Below are positions 29,649-37,737 of a stretch of DNA of 64,000 nt, piece after piece. Position 1 is the first letter of the stretch; each line of letters opens with the position of its first letter. The notes below the pieces were generated by a model. That model searched no databases, was not told the origin of the DNA, and was given only the letters and a program-made list of their open reading frames with translations. Origin of the DNA: DASSBG01 sp963800395. GTDB lineage: Bacteria > Pseudomonadota > Gammaproteobacteria > Xanthomonadales > Rhodanobacteraceae. Made by a program: the position numbers and the translations under genes. The stretch covers positions 1 to 64,000 of the forward strand of contig CAWDBD010000019.1 of assembly GCA_963800395.1 (NCBI GenBank), read 5' to 3'.

Positions 29649-30602
29649 ATGGACCCCGTTACCTTCAACCGGGAGGCGCTTGATCAGCTGGATTTTCAGG
29701 ACATCCTTGCGCGCATTGCCGAGGAGGTCGAACCGCTGACGCACAAGGGTCACGTGGCCGACTACATCCCGGGCCTGGCCAATGTGTCGCCCGCACAGTT
29801 CGGCATGGCCGTGGCTACCCTGGACGGAAGGTACTTCCAGGTTGGTGATGCCGCCGAGAACTTCTCGGTGCAAAGCATTTCCAAGGTCTTCTCCCTGACC
29901 ATCGCCATCCAGGCACTCGGCAACGACTTGTGGAAGCGGGTCGGGCGCGAACCATCCGGCAACCCGTTCAATTCCCTGGTGCAGCTGGAACAGGAACGCG
30001 GTATTCCGCGCAACCCGATGATCAATGCCGGCGCGCACGTGATCGCCGATATCGTGCTGTCCAGCTGCGAGGATGCGCGGCGGACGCTGCTGGACTTCGT
30101 TCGCAAACGCGCCGGCAACCCGGACATCGACATCGACGAGGAAGTCGCGCGCTCGGAGGCGGCCACCGGATTTCGCAGCAAGGCGCTGGCCAACTTCATT
30201 CGCAGCTTCGGCAATCTGCAAAATCCCGTGGAACAGGTGCTGGACCTGTACTTCCATCAGTGCGCGCTGCGCATGAACTGCATGGATCTGGCGCGCGCCT
30301 TCCAGTACCTCGCCGAACGCGGCCACTGCCGCAACTCCGACATGGACGTGATCAGCGCGCCGCGTGCCAAGCGCATCAATGCCATCATGCTGACCTGTGG
30401 CACATACGATGCAGCCGGCGATTTTGCCTTCAGCGTCGGCCTGCCTGCCAAGAGCGGCGTCGGCGGTGGCATTGTCGCCGTGGTACCCAACGTACTCACC
30501 GTAGCGGTGTGGTCTCCCGGCCTGGATCGCCGTGGCAATTCGCTGGCCGGCGGCGCCGCGCTGGATCGCTTCACGGCACTGACCGGCTTGTCGGTGTTTT
30601 AG
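29649..30602 (+). CDS. glsA: Glutaminase
   Basis: Hydrolyses glutamine to glutamate and ammonia. 317 residues, typical of the beta-lactamase-fold GlsA family. The catalytic S-x-x-K motif is QSISK (Ser76, Lys79). Other conserved segments: GREPSGNPFNS, NPMINAGAH, ANFIRSFGN, ARAFQYLAERG, and AKSGVGGGIVAVVPN. It follows proBA by 35 bases on the same strand. That order would supply glutamate for proline synthesis, so a three-gene operon is likely although no promoter was looked for in the short gap. Confidence 0.96.
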   Translation: MDPVTFNREALDQLDFQDILARIAEEVEPLTHKGHVADYIPGLANVSPAQFGMAVATLDGRYFQVGDAAENFSVQSISKVFSLTIAIQALGNDLWKRVGREPSGNPFNSLVQLEQERGIPRNPMINAGAHVIADIVLSSCEDARRTLLDFVRKRAGNPDIDIDEEVARSEAATGFRSKALANFIRSFGNLQNPVEQVLDLYFHQCALRMNCMDLARAFQYLAERGHCRNSDMDVISAPRAKRINAIMLTCGTYDAAGDFAFSVGLPAKSGVGGGIVAVVPNVLTVAVWSPGLDRRGNSLAGGAALDRFTALTGLSVF

Positions 30603-30979
30603 CCTTTCTCCAGCCGTTCAAAGGCAGGCAACACCCTGGTCCGCATGTCCGGGCTACCGCAGAACGACCGGAAGCCGGTCATGGCGAGAATCAAAGTGGA
30701 TCCCGGGTTCCGCCTCCGGCGGCCCCAGGACGACGGGAAGCGGAGCAACAGGCCAGGACGTGCCCGAAGCACCAGACCGAAATTGCCCGGCCCGAGACCT
30801 CCCCTGCTTTTTCGTCATCCTGAACGGGGCGCCGCTCCGATCCGGACGCTGAGGCAGGATTGCCGAAAGCGAACATCGGCGTAGCCGACGGTCCGGAGGG
30901 TGAGCGACAGTATGTCGCGAGCAAAGCCATTTTCATGACGCCAGGACATGCGGGGCGCGAGGGCTGCCCGCAACGGCGC
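30603..30979. other. Intergenic region with REP-like repeats, no gene seen
   Basis: This 377-base gap lies between glsA and the convergent arsenite exporter gene. Open frames here lack ribosome sites and family likeness. It holds the palindromic repeat at 30693-30736 and, near 30800-30860, a second segment beginning TCGTCATCCTGAACG that looks like the opposite half of the same repeat class. One of these hairpins may end transcription from either side; no T-rich terminator is evident. Confidence 0.5.
30693..30736. repeat. REP-like palindromic repeat, copy 1
   Basis: Contains TGGATCCCGGGTTCCG, CCTCCGGCGG and CCCCAGGACGACG. The same order with few changes recurs at 55547-55596. GGATCCCGGG itself is palindromic, and the CGCCTCCGGCGG core folds on itself. 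Two copies in intergenic gaps 25 kb apart indicate a dispersed genomic repeat. Confidence 0.7.
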
Positions 30980-32068
30980 TCAATCGATCCCGGGCTGCCC
31001 GCCGGCCTGTCCGTACCAGTGCCTGCTTCGGTTGACCAGCCGCACCACCGACAGCATCACCGGCACCTCGACCAGCACGCCGACCACCGTCGCCAGTGCC
31101 GCGCCCGAACCCAGGCCATACAGGCTGATGGCCGTGGCCACCGCCAGTTCGAAAAAATTGCTGGCACCGATCAGTGCGGCGGGCCCCGCCACGCAATGCG
31201 GCACACCCAGGCGCTGCGCCAGCAGATAGGCGAGGCCGGCATTGAAATACACCTGGATCACGATCGGCACGGCCAGCATCAGGATGATCAGGGGCTGGCC
31301 GAGGATCGCCTCGCCCTGAAAACCGAACAGCAGCACAAGCGTGGCCAGAAGCGCCGCAGTCGACCACGGATCGATACGTTTCAAGGTGCGCTCCAGCGCC
31401 TCGGCACCGGCTCGGTGAACCAGCCATGCGCGCCAGAGCTGCGCCACGACCACTGGCACCACGATGTACAGCAGGACCGAAAGCAGCAAGGTGTCCCAGG
31501 GCACCTGTATCGAGGCCACGCCCAGAAGCAGTGCCACCAGCGGTGCAAACGCGACCACCATGATGCTGTCGTTGAGCGCCACCTGCGCCAGCGTGAAGTG
31601 CGGCTCACCGCGACACAGTTTTGACCACACGAACACCATGGCGGTGCATGGTGCGGCCGCGAGCAGGATCAGGCCGGCGATATAGCTGTCGTGCTGATCA
31701 ACCGGCAACCACGCCGCAAACACGTGACGCACAAACAGCCAGCCCAGCAGCGCCATGGAAAAGGGCTTGACCGCCCAGTTGACGAACAGCGTCACGCCGA
31801 TGCCGCGCACCTGCCGGCGCACCTCCGCCAGCCGCGCGAAATCGATGCGCAACAGCATGGGCACGATCATCAACCACACCAGCACGGCAACGGGCATATT
31901 GATTCGCGCAAGTTGCATGACCGCAAGGCTCTGGAACACGGACGGCAGCAAGTGCCCCGCGCCAATGCCCGCAATGATGCATAGCAGAACCCAGACACTG
32001 AGATACCGCGCGAAAAACGCCATGCGTGGCCGGGAAGAGGCTGCGGCTGGCGTGCTCTGCGCACTCAT
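30980..32068 (-). CDS. acr3: Arsenite efflux transporter, ACR3 family
   Basis: Inner-membrane carrier that expels As(III). 362 residues with about ten membrane segments. Family motifs: the conserved cysteine region AAPCTAMVFVWSKLCRGE, GASNFFELAVATAISLYG and VPVMLSVVRLVN. ATG 32068 overlaps the arsC stop as ATGA, so it is the last gene of the arsR-arsI-arsC-acr3 operon. The frame extends upstream over arsC without homology. Confidence 0.93.
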   Translation of the reverse strand: MSAQSTPAAASSRPRMAFFARYLSVWVLLCIIAGIGAGHLLPSVFQSLAVMQLARINMPVAVLVWLMIVPMLLRIDFARLAEVRRQVRGIGVTLFVNWAVKPFSMALLGWLFVRHVFAAWLPVDQHDSYIAGLILLAAAPCTAMVFVWSKLCRGEPHFTLAQVALNDSIMVVAFAPLVALLLGVASIQVPWDTLLLSVLLYIVVPVVVAQLWRAWLVHRAGAEALERTLKRIDPWSTAALLATLVLLFGFQGEAILGQPLIILMLAVPIVIQVYFNAGLAYLLAQRLGVPHCVAGPAALIGASNFFELAVATAISLYGLGSGAALATVVGVLVEVPVMLSVVRLVNRSRHWYGQAGGQPGID

Positions 32069-32568
32069 GCCTGATCGCCCCGGCTGCCGATCGACTTGAG
32101 CGCCTCGGTACTGGCCAGTCGGTCCAGCTTTTCCAGCGGCAATGACAACAGCAGCTGCACCCGTCGGCGGAGCAAGGCCCACGCCCCGAGGTAGGCCCGG
32201 CGCCGGGTTTCCTCGTCACCTGCAACCGCGGCCGGATCGGCCACACCCCAGTGCGCGGTGATCGGCTTTCCAGGCCAGACCGGGCAGGCCTCGCCGGCAG
32301 CGTCATCGCAGACGGTAATCACGATGTCCATGTTGGGCGCATCGGCTTGCGCGAACTCGTCCCAGGACTTGCTGCGCAGCTCCCCCTCGTATCCGGCGCG
32401 CCGGGCCAGCTCGGCCGCCATCGGCTGCACCTGGCCGGCGGGATGGCTGCCGGCACTGAACGCCCTGAAGCGCTGCTTGCCCAGGGTGTCGAGCAGAGCT
32501 TCGGCCATGATGCTGCGGGCCGAATTGCCGGTGCACAGGAACAGCACGTTCTTGATCGTCGCACTCAT
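32065..32568 (-). CDS. arsC: Arsenate reductase, low-molecular-weight phosphatase type
   Basis: Reduces As(V) to As(III) for export. 167 residues. P-loop CTGNSARS with nucleophile Cys12 near the N-terminus, FSAGSHPAGQVQPMA, and the redox/acid segment DIVITVCDDAAGEACPVWPG, which supplies further cysteines. This is the thioredoxin/mycothiol-type family and not the E. coli glutaredoxin-type ArsC. It starts one base after the arsI stop and overlaps acr3 by four bases. Confidence 0.92.
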   Translation of the reverse strand: MSATIKNVLFLCTGNSARSIMAEALLDTLGKQRFRAFSAGSHPAGQVQPMAAELARRAGYEGELRSKSWDEFAQADAPNMDIVITVCDDAAGEACPVWPGKPITAHWGVADPAAVAGDEETRRRAYLGAWALLRRRVQLLLSLPLEKLDRLASTEALKSIGSRGDQA

Positions 32569-32569
32569 G

Positions 32570-33022
32570 TCAGCAGCAGGCCTCCGTCTTTGAGCCGGCG
32601 GCTGAGGGGCCGCAGCACGGCGTCGCCTCTGCGGGCGTGTCCGTGGTCCCTGCATAGTTTGTCGATGTGCCCAGCGTTCGGAAGCTTTCCCAGCGAACGC
32701 CCTGGGGGTCCTCGGCCCAAAGCTTGTCCGATCGGGCGTAGCAGCACACCGTATCCTGCTCGGCCAGCGTCACTGCGTCAGCCTCGCGCAAACGCGCGCC
32801 CAGCACTGCCAGGCCGGCCTCGTCCTCTGCCTGCAACCCCAGATGATCGATGCCGGCAGCACGGCCGCGCTGCGATATGGCGAAATTGAGGCGCGGATCG
32901 TCCAGCATCCACTTGGCGTAATCGGACTCGATCACGCTGGGCTCGACGCCAAACAGCATTCGGTAGAAACCGATACTGGCTTCGAGGTTGTCAACATTGA
33001 GGTGTACGTGAAAGCGTTTCAT
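32570..33022 (-). CDS. arsI: ArsI/CadI-family VOC metalloenzyme (probable C-As lyase)
   Basis: 150-residue vicinal-oxygen-chelate protein. Predicted metal ligands are His5 (HVHLNV), His60 (GIDHLGL) and Glu112 (VRWESF). The vicinal cysteines of the arsenical site are present (TVCCYARSDK, Cys93-Cys94), and the C-terminus ends in two further pairs (CCGPSAAG...ACC). ArsI cleaves the carbon-arsenic bond of trivalent organoarsenicals such as MAs(III); CadI relatives bind metals. Start ATG 33022 has AAGG upstream. ATG 33040, overlapping the arsR stop, is also in frame. Confidence 0.85.
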   Translation of the reverse strand: MKRFHVHLNVDNLEASIGFYRMLFGVEPSVIESDYAKWMLDDPRLNFAISQRGRAAGIDHLGLQAEDEAGLAVLGARLREADAVTLAEQDTVCCYARSDKLWAEDPQGVRWESFRTLGTSTNYAGTTDTPAEATPCCGPSAAGSKTEACC

Positions 33023-33033
33023 GGGCATGACCT

Positions 33034-33363
33034 TCAGCATTTCCGGGAAGAGTTGGACGCACAGGCATCGGCAGTGGATGAGCCGGCACAGCAGTTGTCC
33101 GTGAGGTAGTCGAGCACGCCATTCATGCGCGCGTAGTTGGCGCGGCAGCGGATTACGCGGCCCTGGCGCTCATCCTCTACCAGTCCGCACTGGCGCAACT
33201 GGTTGAGGTGATGATTCAGGGTGGCGCCGGCCAGACCCGTGGCCGCGGCCAGTTCGCCCACAACCATGCCGACACCGCCGGCCTGGACCAGCAGCCGGAA
33301 CAGAGCCAAGCGGTGTTCATGAGCCAGGGCCGAGAGACACTCGAGAGCGGGTTTCGATTCCAT
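33034..33363 (-). CDS. arsR: ArsR-family arsenic-responsive repressor
   Basis: 109-residue winged-helix repressor: LAHEHRLALFRLLVQ, VGELAAATGLAGATLNHHLN recognition helix region, and GLVEDERQGRVIRCRAN wing. The inducer site is not the classic CVC helix-3 motif. Cysteines are clustered at the C-terminus (Cys91-Cys92, Cys101, Cys109), as in the Acidithiobacillus-type ArsR, where a CC pair and a third Cys bind As(III). First gene of the operon. ATG 33363 is the final part of the operator palindrome, and no ribosome site precedes it. Confidence 0.9.
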   Translation of the reverse strand: MESKPALECLSALAHEHRLALFRLLVQAGGVGMVVGELAAATGLAGATLNHHLNQLRQCGLVEDERQGRVIRCRANYARMNGVLDYLTDNCCAGSSTADACASNSSRKC

Positions 33364-33398
33364 ATTTCCAGAATTACGGAAATATATGGAATTGTCAA
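33361..33398 (-). promoter_or_regulatory. ars operon promoter with overlapping operator
   Basis: On the minus strand, TTGACA (33398-33393) and TAATTC (33376-33371) are spaced by 16 bases. A perfect inverted repeat ATATTTCC-N8-GGAAATAT (33385-33362) covers the -10 box and runs into the arsR start codon. Transcription would begin within a base or two of the ATG, predicting a leaderless arsR message repressed by ArsR itself. Confidence 0.7.
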
Positions 33399-33441
33399 GC
33401 ACCACCTTGTACCCGCGCCCGTTTTGCGTCACCATTCCTTC

Positions 33442-33459
33442 TATCTTGATAGAAAGATA
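33442..33459. promoter_or_regulatory. Inverted repeat TATCTT-N6-AAGATA upstream of metF
   Basis: A perfect six-base inverted repeat with a six-base spacer, ending 19 bases before the metF start. It has the size of an operator for a dimeric winged-helix regulator. ArsR-family methionine regulators (SahR type) are one possibility; I cannot confirm the motif. It differs in sequence from the ars operator 55 bases away. Confidence 0.45.
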
Positions 33460-33478
33460 AACACCCGGATATCCCACC

Positions 33479-34303
33479 ATGACCGCCATTTCGCTGGAAT
33501 TCTTCCCTCCCAAGACCGAGGCGCAGCGAGCGCAGTTCGACAAGGCACTGCCGCGCCTGCAGGCACTCGAGCCCGAGTACGCCAGCGTCACCTTTGGTGC
33601 GGGCGGCTCGACCCTGAGCTACACCGCGCGCACGGTCAAGGCCCTGATGGACGCCGGGCTGGAGGCAGCGCCGCATATCTCCTGCATGGGAGGCACGCGC
33701 GAGGAGATCACGCACCTGCTGGATGAATACAGGGACATGGGCTGTCGTCGCGTGGTCGCACTGCGCGGCGATCTGCCCTCGGGCATGGCCGGCCCCGGTG
33801 ACTTTGTCTATGCCTCGGAGCTTGTCGCGTTCATCAGGGAACACTACGGCAATCACTTCCATGTCGAGGTGGGCTGCTATCCGGAAACCCATCCGCAGGC
33901 CGATCATGCGGCGATTGACATGCAACACTTTGCCAACAAGGTGAAGGCCGGTGCCGACGGCGCCATCACCCAGTACTTCTTCAATGCCGACGGCTATTTC
34001 CGTTTCGTCGACGAAGCACGCCGCGCAGGGGTTGAGGTGCCGATCGTGCCCGGCATCATGCCGATTTCCAACTTTGCCCAGCTGAGGCGCTTCTCGGATA
34101 TCTGCGGCGCCGAAATACCGCGCTGGATAACGACACGTATGCAGGCGTTCGGCGATGATGTCAACAGCATACGCGAACTTGGCGCTGATGTTGTCTCCAG
34201 CCTGTGTCGCCGCCTGCTCGATGGTGGCGCACCGGGTCTGCACATATACACCTTGAATCGAGCAGTCGCCACGACCGCCGTTGTCGACCGCCTGCAGAAC
34301 TAG
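33479..34303 (+). CDS. metF: 5,10-methylenetetrahydrofolate reductase
   Basis: Makes 5-methyltetrahydrofolate for methionine synthesis, using FAD and NADH. 274 residues, the usual bacterial length. Motifs: SLEFFPPKTEAQ at the N-terminus with the catalytic Glu, SVTFGAGGSTLSYTARTVK, HISCMGGTREEI, ALRGDLPSG, GCYPETHPQA, GADGAITQYFFNADGYFRF and VPGIMPISNF. It is divergent from arsR across 115 bases that hold both promoters. It links functionally to ahcY at 25.3 kb. Confidence 0.96.
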   Translation: MTAISLEFFPPKTEAQRAQFDKALPRLQALEPEYASVTFGAGGSTLSYTARTVKALMDAGLEAAPHISCMGGTREEITHLLDEYRDMGCRRVVALRGDLPSGMAGPGDFVYASELVAFIREHYGNHFHVEVGCYPETHPQADHAAIDMQHFANKVKAGADGAITQYFFNADGYFRFVDEARRAGVEVPIVPGIMPISNFAQLRRFSDICGAEIPRWITTRMQAFGDDVNSIRELGADVVSSLCRRLLDGGAPGLHIYTLNRAVATTAVVDRLQN

Positions 34304-34483
34304 CGCTTCGCAGCGCCAATCTCGCGACACCGCCTGTTTTCAAGGCTGACCAGCGCCTTGCAAAGCCGGACTTGAATTGTGCGCCATCTCTGAACTAAGG
34401 TGCATTCGGGGTCATCAAGAGATGTTCAAAGTGACGAGTCGAGCGGACAATTGGCGGGTTGCCTGTAGTGGGCTCGCGCGAGC

Positions 34484-35845
34484 ATGAATGCCAATGCGTC
34501 CCTGGACCTGGCCTGCGGAATCGTGCGCAAAGCTGCTCCGGAGCAGCCCCGCACCCAGATTTGCCTCCTGGGCAGCCCGCGCATCCTGGTTGACGGGGCC
34601 ACCGTCACGCCACAGATCAAGTATCGCAAAGGCATTGCGCTGCTGGCATTGCTGGCGGTGGAATGCGAGATCATGCATCCTCGCGAGCGCATCGCGAACC
34701 TGCTGTGGCCGGATCTGTCACGCACCTCGGCCCTGACCAATCTGCGTCAGGTCCTGAGCAATCTGGTGCGCGTTCTTGACCAGACCGGCGACGACGCGCA
34801 CCCCATCATCCGGTCGGACAACAACCAGACAGGCCTTTTCCCGTGCCCGCAGCTAGACCTGGATGTGCACAAATTGAAGGCTCACAGCGCAGCCTTGCAA
34901 GGTGGCCAACGCTTTTCTCCGAACGACGCCTACGAACCACCCCTGCACCGCTTTCTTGAAGGTTTCGAACTTCCTGATTGCGAGGAATTCAACACCTGGC
35001 TGGACAACCAGCGGCGCCATCTGGACGCGTGCACCATCAACCTGCATGAACGCGCCATCGCACACGCGCTTGCCCGCGATGATCTCGCGCGAGCACTCCT
35101 GCACGCCCGTCTCATCGAGCGCATAGAACCGCTGCTGGAACTGAATCAGGTTTGCCTGATGCGACTGCTGCTGGCCAGCGGCCGACCGAAGCAGGCGCTT
35201 CAGCAGTTCGATCATTTTGCCGAACAATTGCGGGTGGAGCTCGACGTCGATCCCGAACCGGCCACGCTGGCACTGCACAAGCATATGCTGGAGCGCGTCT
35301 CGTCAAGCGAAACGCGGACCACGCGACCCAAGTGGCATTTTGACAGCCTCACCAATACGGCGGTGATGTATGTCACATGCGATACGCCCGGAATCTCTGC
35401 AACCTCAAATTGCCCCCTGCCCGAAGACCCCCGCGCCGTCATCCGAGACATTCTCGAGCGACACGGCGGTGACGTCATTGACTCGCACGGACTGGGCCAG
35501 TTCGCCTATTTCAATGCCGGACACGACGACAGTGAGCATGGCCGGCGCGCCATTGCTGGCGCGCAGGAACTCATGCGCACGCTGCCCTGTGCTTCGTTGG
35601 TCCGTATCGGCATATTCAGTGGCCAGATACCGGCAGACCGGATTGGCGAGCCGTCGCCCTGCCTGGCCGAGTTCACCGAGCTATCGCGGCGGCTTGGTTT
35701 CGTTGCCGACCAGGGATGCGTCGTCGTGTGTGCCGACAGCCTTGGAAAGTTGGCAATCGAGTCGGAATACCTTGGCGAATGGCGCTTTCGCGGCATTGAG
35801 AGAAATGTGCATGCCTACTGCCTGGGTACAGGTGCAAGAACCTGA
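34484..35845 (+). CDS. BTAD-domain transcriptional regulator with a degenerate nucleotide-cyclase-like C-terminus
   Basis: 453 residues. Residues about 22-115 form an OmpR/SARP-like winged helix (CLLGSPRILVDG, KGIALLALLAVE, RERIANLLWPD, ALTNLRQVLSNLVR). Residues about 120-270 are a helical bacterial transcriptional activation domain (LHERAIAHALARDDLARALL, LLLASGRPKQALQQFD, ELDVDPEPATLALHKHML). Residues about 295-445 resemble a class III cyclase fold (ILERHGGDVIDSHGLGQFAY, VRIGIFSGQI) but lack clear metal-binding Asp residues, so they may only sense ligands. There is no ATPase module. No strong ribosome site precedes ATG 34484. The stop lies ten bases from the end of the pilus operon on the other strand. 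A role in controlling that operon is a guess. Confidence 0.8.
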   Translation: MNANASLDLACGIVRKAAPEQPRTQICLLGSPRILVDGATVTPQIKYRKGIALLALLAVECEIMHPRERIANLLWPDLSRTSALTNLRQVLSNLVRVLDQTGDDAHPIIRSDNNQTGLFPCPQLDLDVHKLKAHSAALQGGQRFSPNDAYEPPLHRFLEGFELPDCEEFNTWLDNQRRHLDACTINLHERAIAHALARDDLARALLHARLIERIEPLLELNQVCLMRLLLASGRPKQALQQFDHFAEQLRVELDVDPEPATLALHKHMLERVSSSETRTTRPKWHFDSLTNTAVMYVTCDTPGISATSNCPLPEDPRAVIRDILERHGGDVIDSHGLGQFAYFNAGHDDSEHGRRAIAGAQELMRTLPCASLVRIGIFSGQIPADRIGEPSPCLAEFTELSRRLGFVADQGCVVVCADSLGKLAIESEYLGEWRFRGIERNVHAYCLGTGART

Positions 35846-35855
35846 GCTTGGCGAC

Positions 35856-36533
35856 TTACTGATTCATCAGCAAATAAGCGCTCATCACCGGTGACTGGGT
35901 TTCGTCGGTAGCCGGCTCGTTTTGTGACCAGGCAATGGATGCAGTGCCGGTATTGGCCGCGTCGGTCTGCTCGCGCAACTTGCCGAAGCGGGCGTCAAGC
36001 CGTCCGTCAAAATGATGGTCGAGCAGTTTGGCCATGGACGGCGTCAGACCGGTCAAGGTCATCACGTTGCGTTTGCGCGTGACATAGGTACCGGGCGTGG
36101 TTCCCGGGATGGACCAGTTCACGTTCTCGAAACAGACCGCCATTTCCTGCGGAATCCCGTGGCTGTCCAGATACACGGCCTGCGTTTCACTGCCTTCACT
36201 GCGCCCCGAAGGCATGGCAATGCCGGCGGCCTGCATCGCCGCACGCAGATTGTTGCCGCACAGCGGCGCGCCGGTGGCGGCATTCACCATGCCGGTCGGA
36301 TTGGACGGGCTGTCTGCGATGACTATGCCGTTGTTGGTGGCAAAGGTGTCGTAGGCGATCGCCCACCCCTGCACGAACTGGGTGGCGATGCGCTGGTAGG
36401 CGGCGTTGCGCTGCACATCCTTGCCAATGGTCACGGCACCGATGATCAGGCCGATGATGACCAGCACCACCGACAATTCGAGCAAGGTGAATCCCGACGT
36501 TTTGCGGCAAGCCAGTAGAGCGCGATGATTCAT
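35856..36533 (-). CDS. Prepilin-like protein, family A (last gene of the pilus operon)
   Basis: 225 residues with a class III signal ending in G-FTLLELSVVLVIIGL, so cleavage by a prepilin peptidase and Glu5 are expected. It shares the family A signatures with the two pilins at the operon start: GKDVQRNAAYQRI, the MPxGRxEG segment (MPSGRSEGSETQAVYLDSHG), VCFENVNW and a GLTPSMAKLLD motif. It diverges more than those two do from each other, suggesting a minor pilin. ATG 36533 begins the leader; the longer upstream frame is not leader-like. It has two Cys (PLCGNN, AVCFEN) able to form a disulfide. Confidence 0.85.
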   Translation of the reverse strand: MNHRALLACRKTSGFTLLELSVVLVIIGLIIGAVTIGKDVQRNAAYQRIATQFVQGWAIAYDTFATNNGIVIADSPSNPTGMVNAATGAPLCGNNLRAAMQAAGIAMPSGRSEGSETQAVYLDSHGIPQEMAVCFENVNWSIPGTTPGTYVTRKRNVMTLTGLTPSMAKLLDHHFDGRLDARFGKLREQTDAANTGTASIAWSQNEPATDETQSPVMSAYLLMNQ

Positions 36534-36576
36534 GATAAAGAAACCTGGTGAATGATGATGGGCTGACATGGCTGGC

Positions 36577-37737
36577 TCAGTAGGTACCGGCGGCATCGGC
36601 GGCATTGGCTGCGGCACGAATTCGCGTGGCCAGCGTGGCAGATCGCGTAACGAAGCCCTGGGAAGCAAAATTGTCGACGTTGTTCTGGGCTGCGGTCTTG
36701 GCTTCTGCCGCTGGTATCACCGCCAGACCCGCCGAGACCACGGCAATCCCCGCCGCGACCTCGCCGGCAATCGCCAGTGCCTCGATTTCGCTGGCCACAC
36801 CCAGCGATGCCAGCGACTCGGATAGCCCCAGGGCAATCTCTGCCGCACCGGTCGCCGCACCCGCCGCAGCGATGGCGACGGCGGCAGCGGCTGCCGCTAC
36901 ATTGGCATCGGCCAACTCGTTGATCAGGTCCAGCTGAATCTTGTAGTCGAGCATCGCCTGGTGCGTGATCTCGGCCATGGTGGCGGCATTGGCATGCGCA
37001 TGGGTGGCTGCGGCGAGTGTTTCGCTGCAGTTGAGCCGGCCAATCAGGCGATCAAAACCGACCGCCACAACGCGGTCATCATAGTTGCCGTCGGTGACTC
37101 GCGAAGGGGCCTCAAAGGCAACACCGGTGCCGGCGTTGCTGCCATCCAGCACACCACCAGCCTGGTCGGCATCACTGCGTCCAGGCAAAGCCATGGCATA
37201 GGCCACGTTGATGTTTTTCTCCGGCGTGACCACATGCAGATAGCTGTCGTTCAGCGACGCATTGGAGGCGTTGCGCAGACCCGCGCACATGTCAATTCCG
37301 TTGGCATGGGTTGCGAACAGGTCGTATCCCACCAGCGGGTTGCCGTGGGTGGCCAGCATCGGCATGCGGTCGACGTTGGCGGCCAGATCGGCGTCACTGG
37401 TCGCGGTGGTCGACCCATTGCGGTAGACGCCATAGCGGATGCGGCCGGCGCTTGCCTCGGCCAGGCCAATGCTGACATACGGCAGCGTGCCCACGGCGGT
37501 GGTGCCGGCGCAGTTTTCTGTGCCGTCGCCATTGGTATCCGCACACGGCAGGCGATTGTGCGACAGCACGAATCCGCTGACCGCCTGATCGGCAGCGCGC
37601 ATCAGGTCGCGTTGATGTGATGAGTCGGCATAGTCGGCGTTGAAGCCGATGAAACGCCAGATCAGCATCGTCACGATGCCGAGGATCACCAGCACCACGC
37701 TGAGCTCGATCAGGGTATAGCCGGAATTCTTTTTCAT
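36577..37737 (-). CDS. Prepilin-like protein, family B, with long Ala-rich C-terminus
   Basis: 386 residues. Short leader then G-YTLIELSVVLVILGI. Family B marks: LPCADTNGDGTENC (63-76), which looks like a Ca-binding DxNxDG loop held by Cys; NGIDMCAGLRNA; and a NYDDRVVAVGFDRLIGRLNC segment. From about residue 235 the sequence becomes Ala-rich and helical (ANVAAAAAAVAIAAAGAATG), unlike normal pilins. ATG 37737 overlaps the preceding stop by four bases. It may be a minor or tip pilin, or an assembled adhesin-like subunit. Confidence 0.82.
   Translation of the reverse strand: MKKNSGYTLIELSVVLVILGIVTMLIWRFIGFNADYADSSHQRDLMRAADQAVSGFVLSHNRLPCADTNGDGTENCAGTTAVGTLPYVSIGLAEASAGRIRYGVYRNGSTTATSDADLAANVDRMPMLATHGNPLVGYDLFATHANGIDMCAGLRNASNASLNDSYLHVVTPEKNINVAYAMALPGRSDADQAGGVLDGSNAGTGVAFEAPSRVTDGNYDDRVVAVGFDRLIGRLNCSETLAAATHAHANAATMAEITHQAMLDYKIQLDLINELADANVAAAAAAVAIAAAGAATGAAEIALGLSESLASLGVASEIEALAIAGEVAAGIAVVSAGLAVIPAAEAKTAAQNNVDNFASQGFVTRSATLATRIRAAANAADAAGTY

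Noticed and set aside
33442..33459. Palindrome before metF considered as a MetJ box
   Set aside because: MetJ sites are tandem AGACGTCT-like octamers; this sequence has no such repeat.
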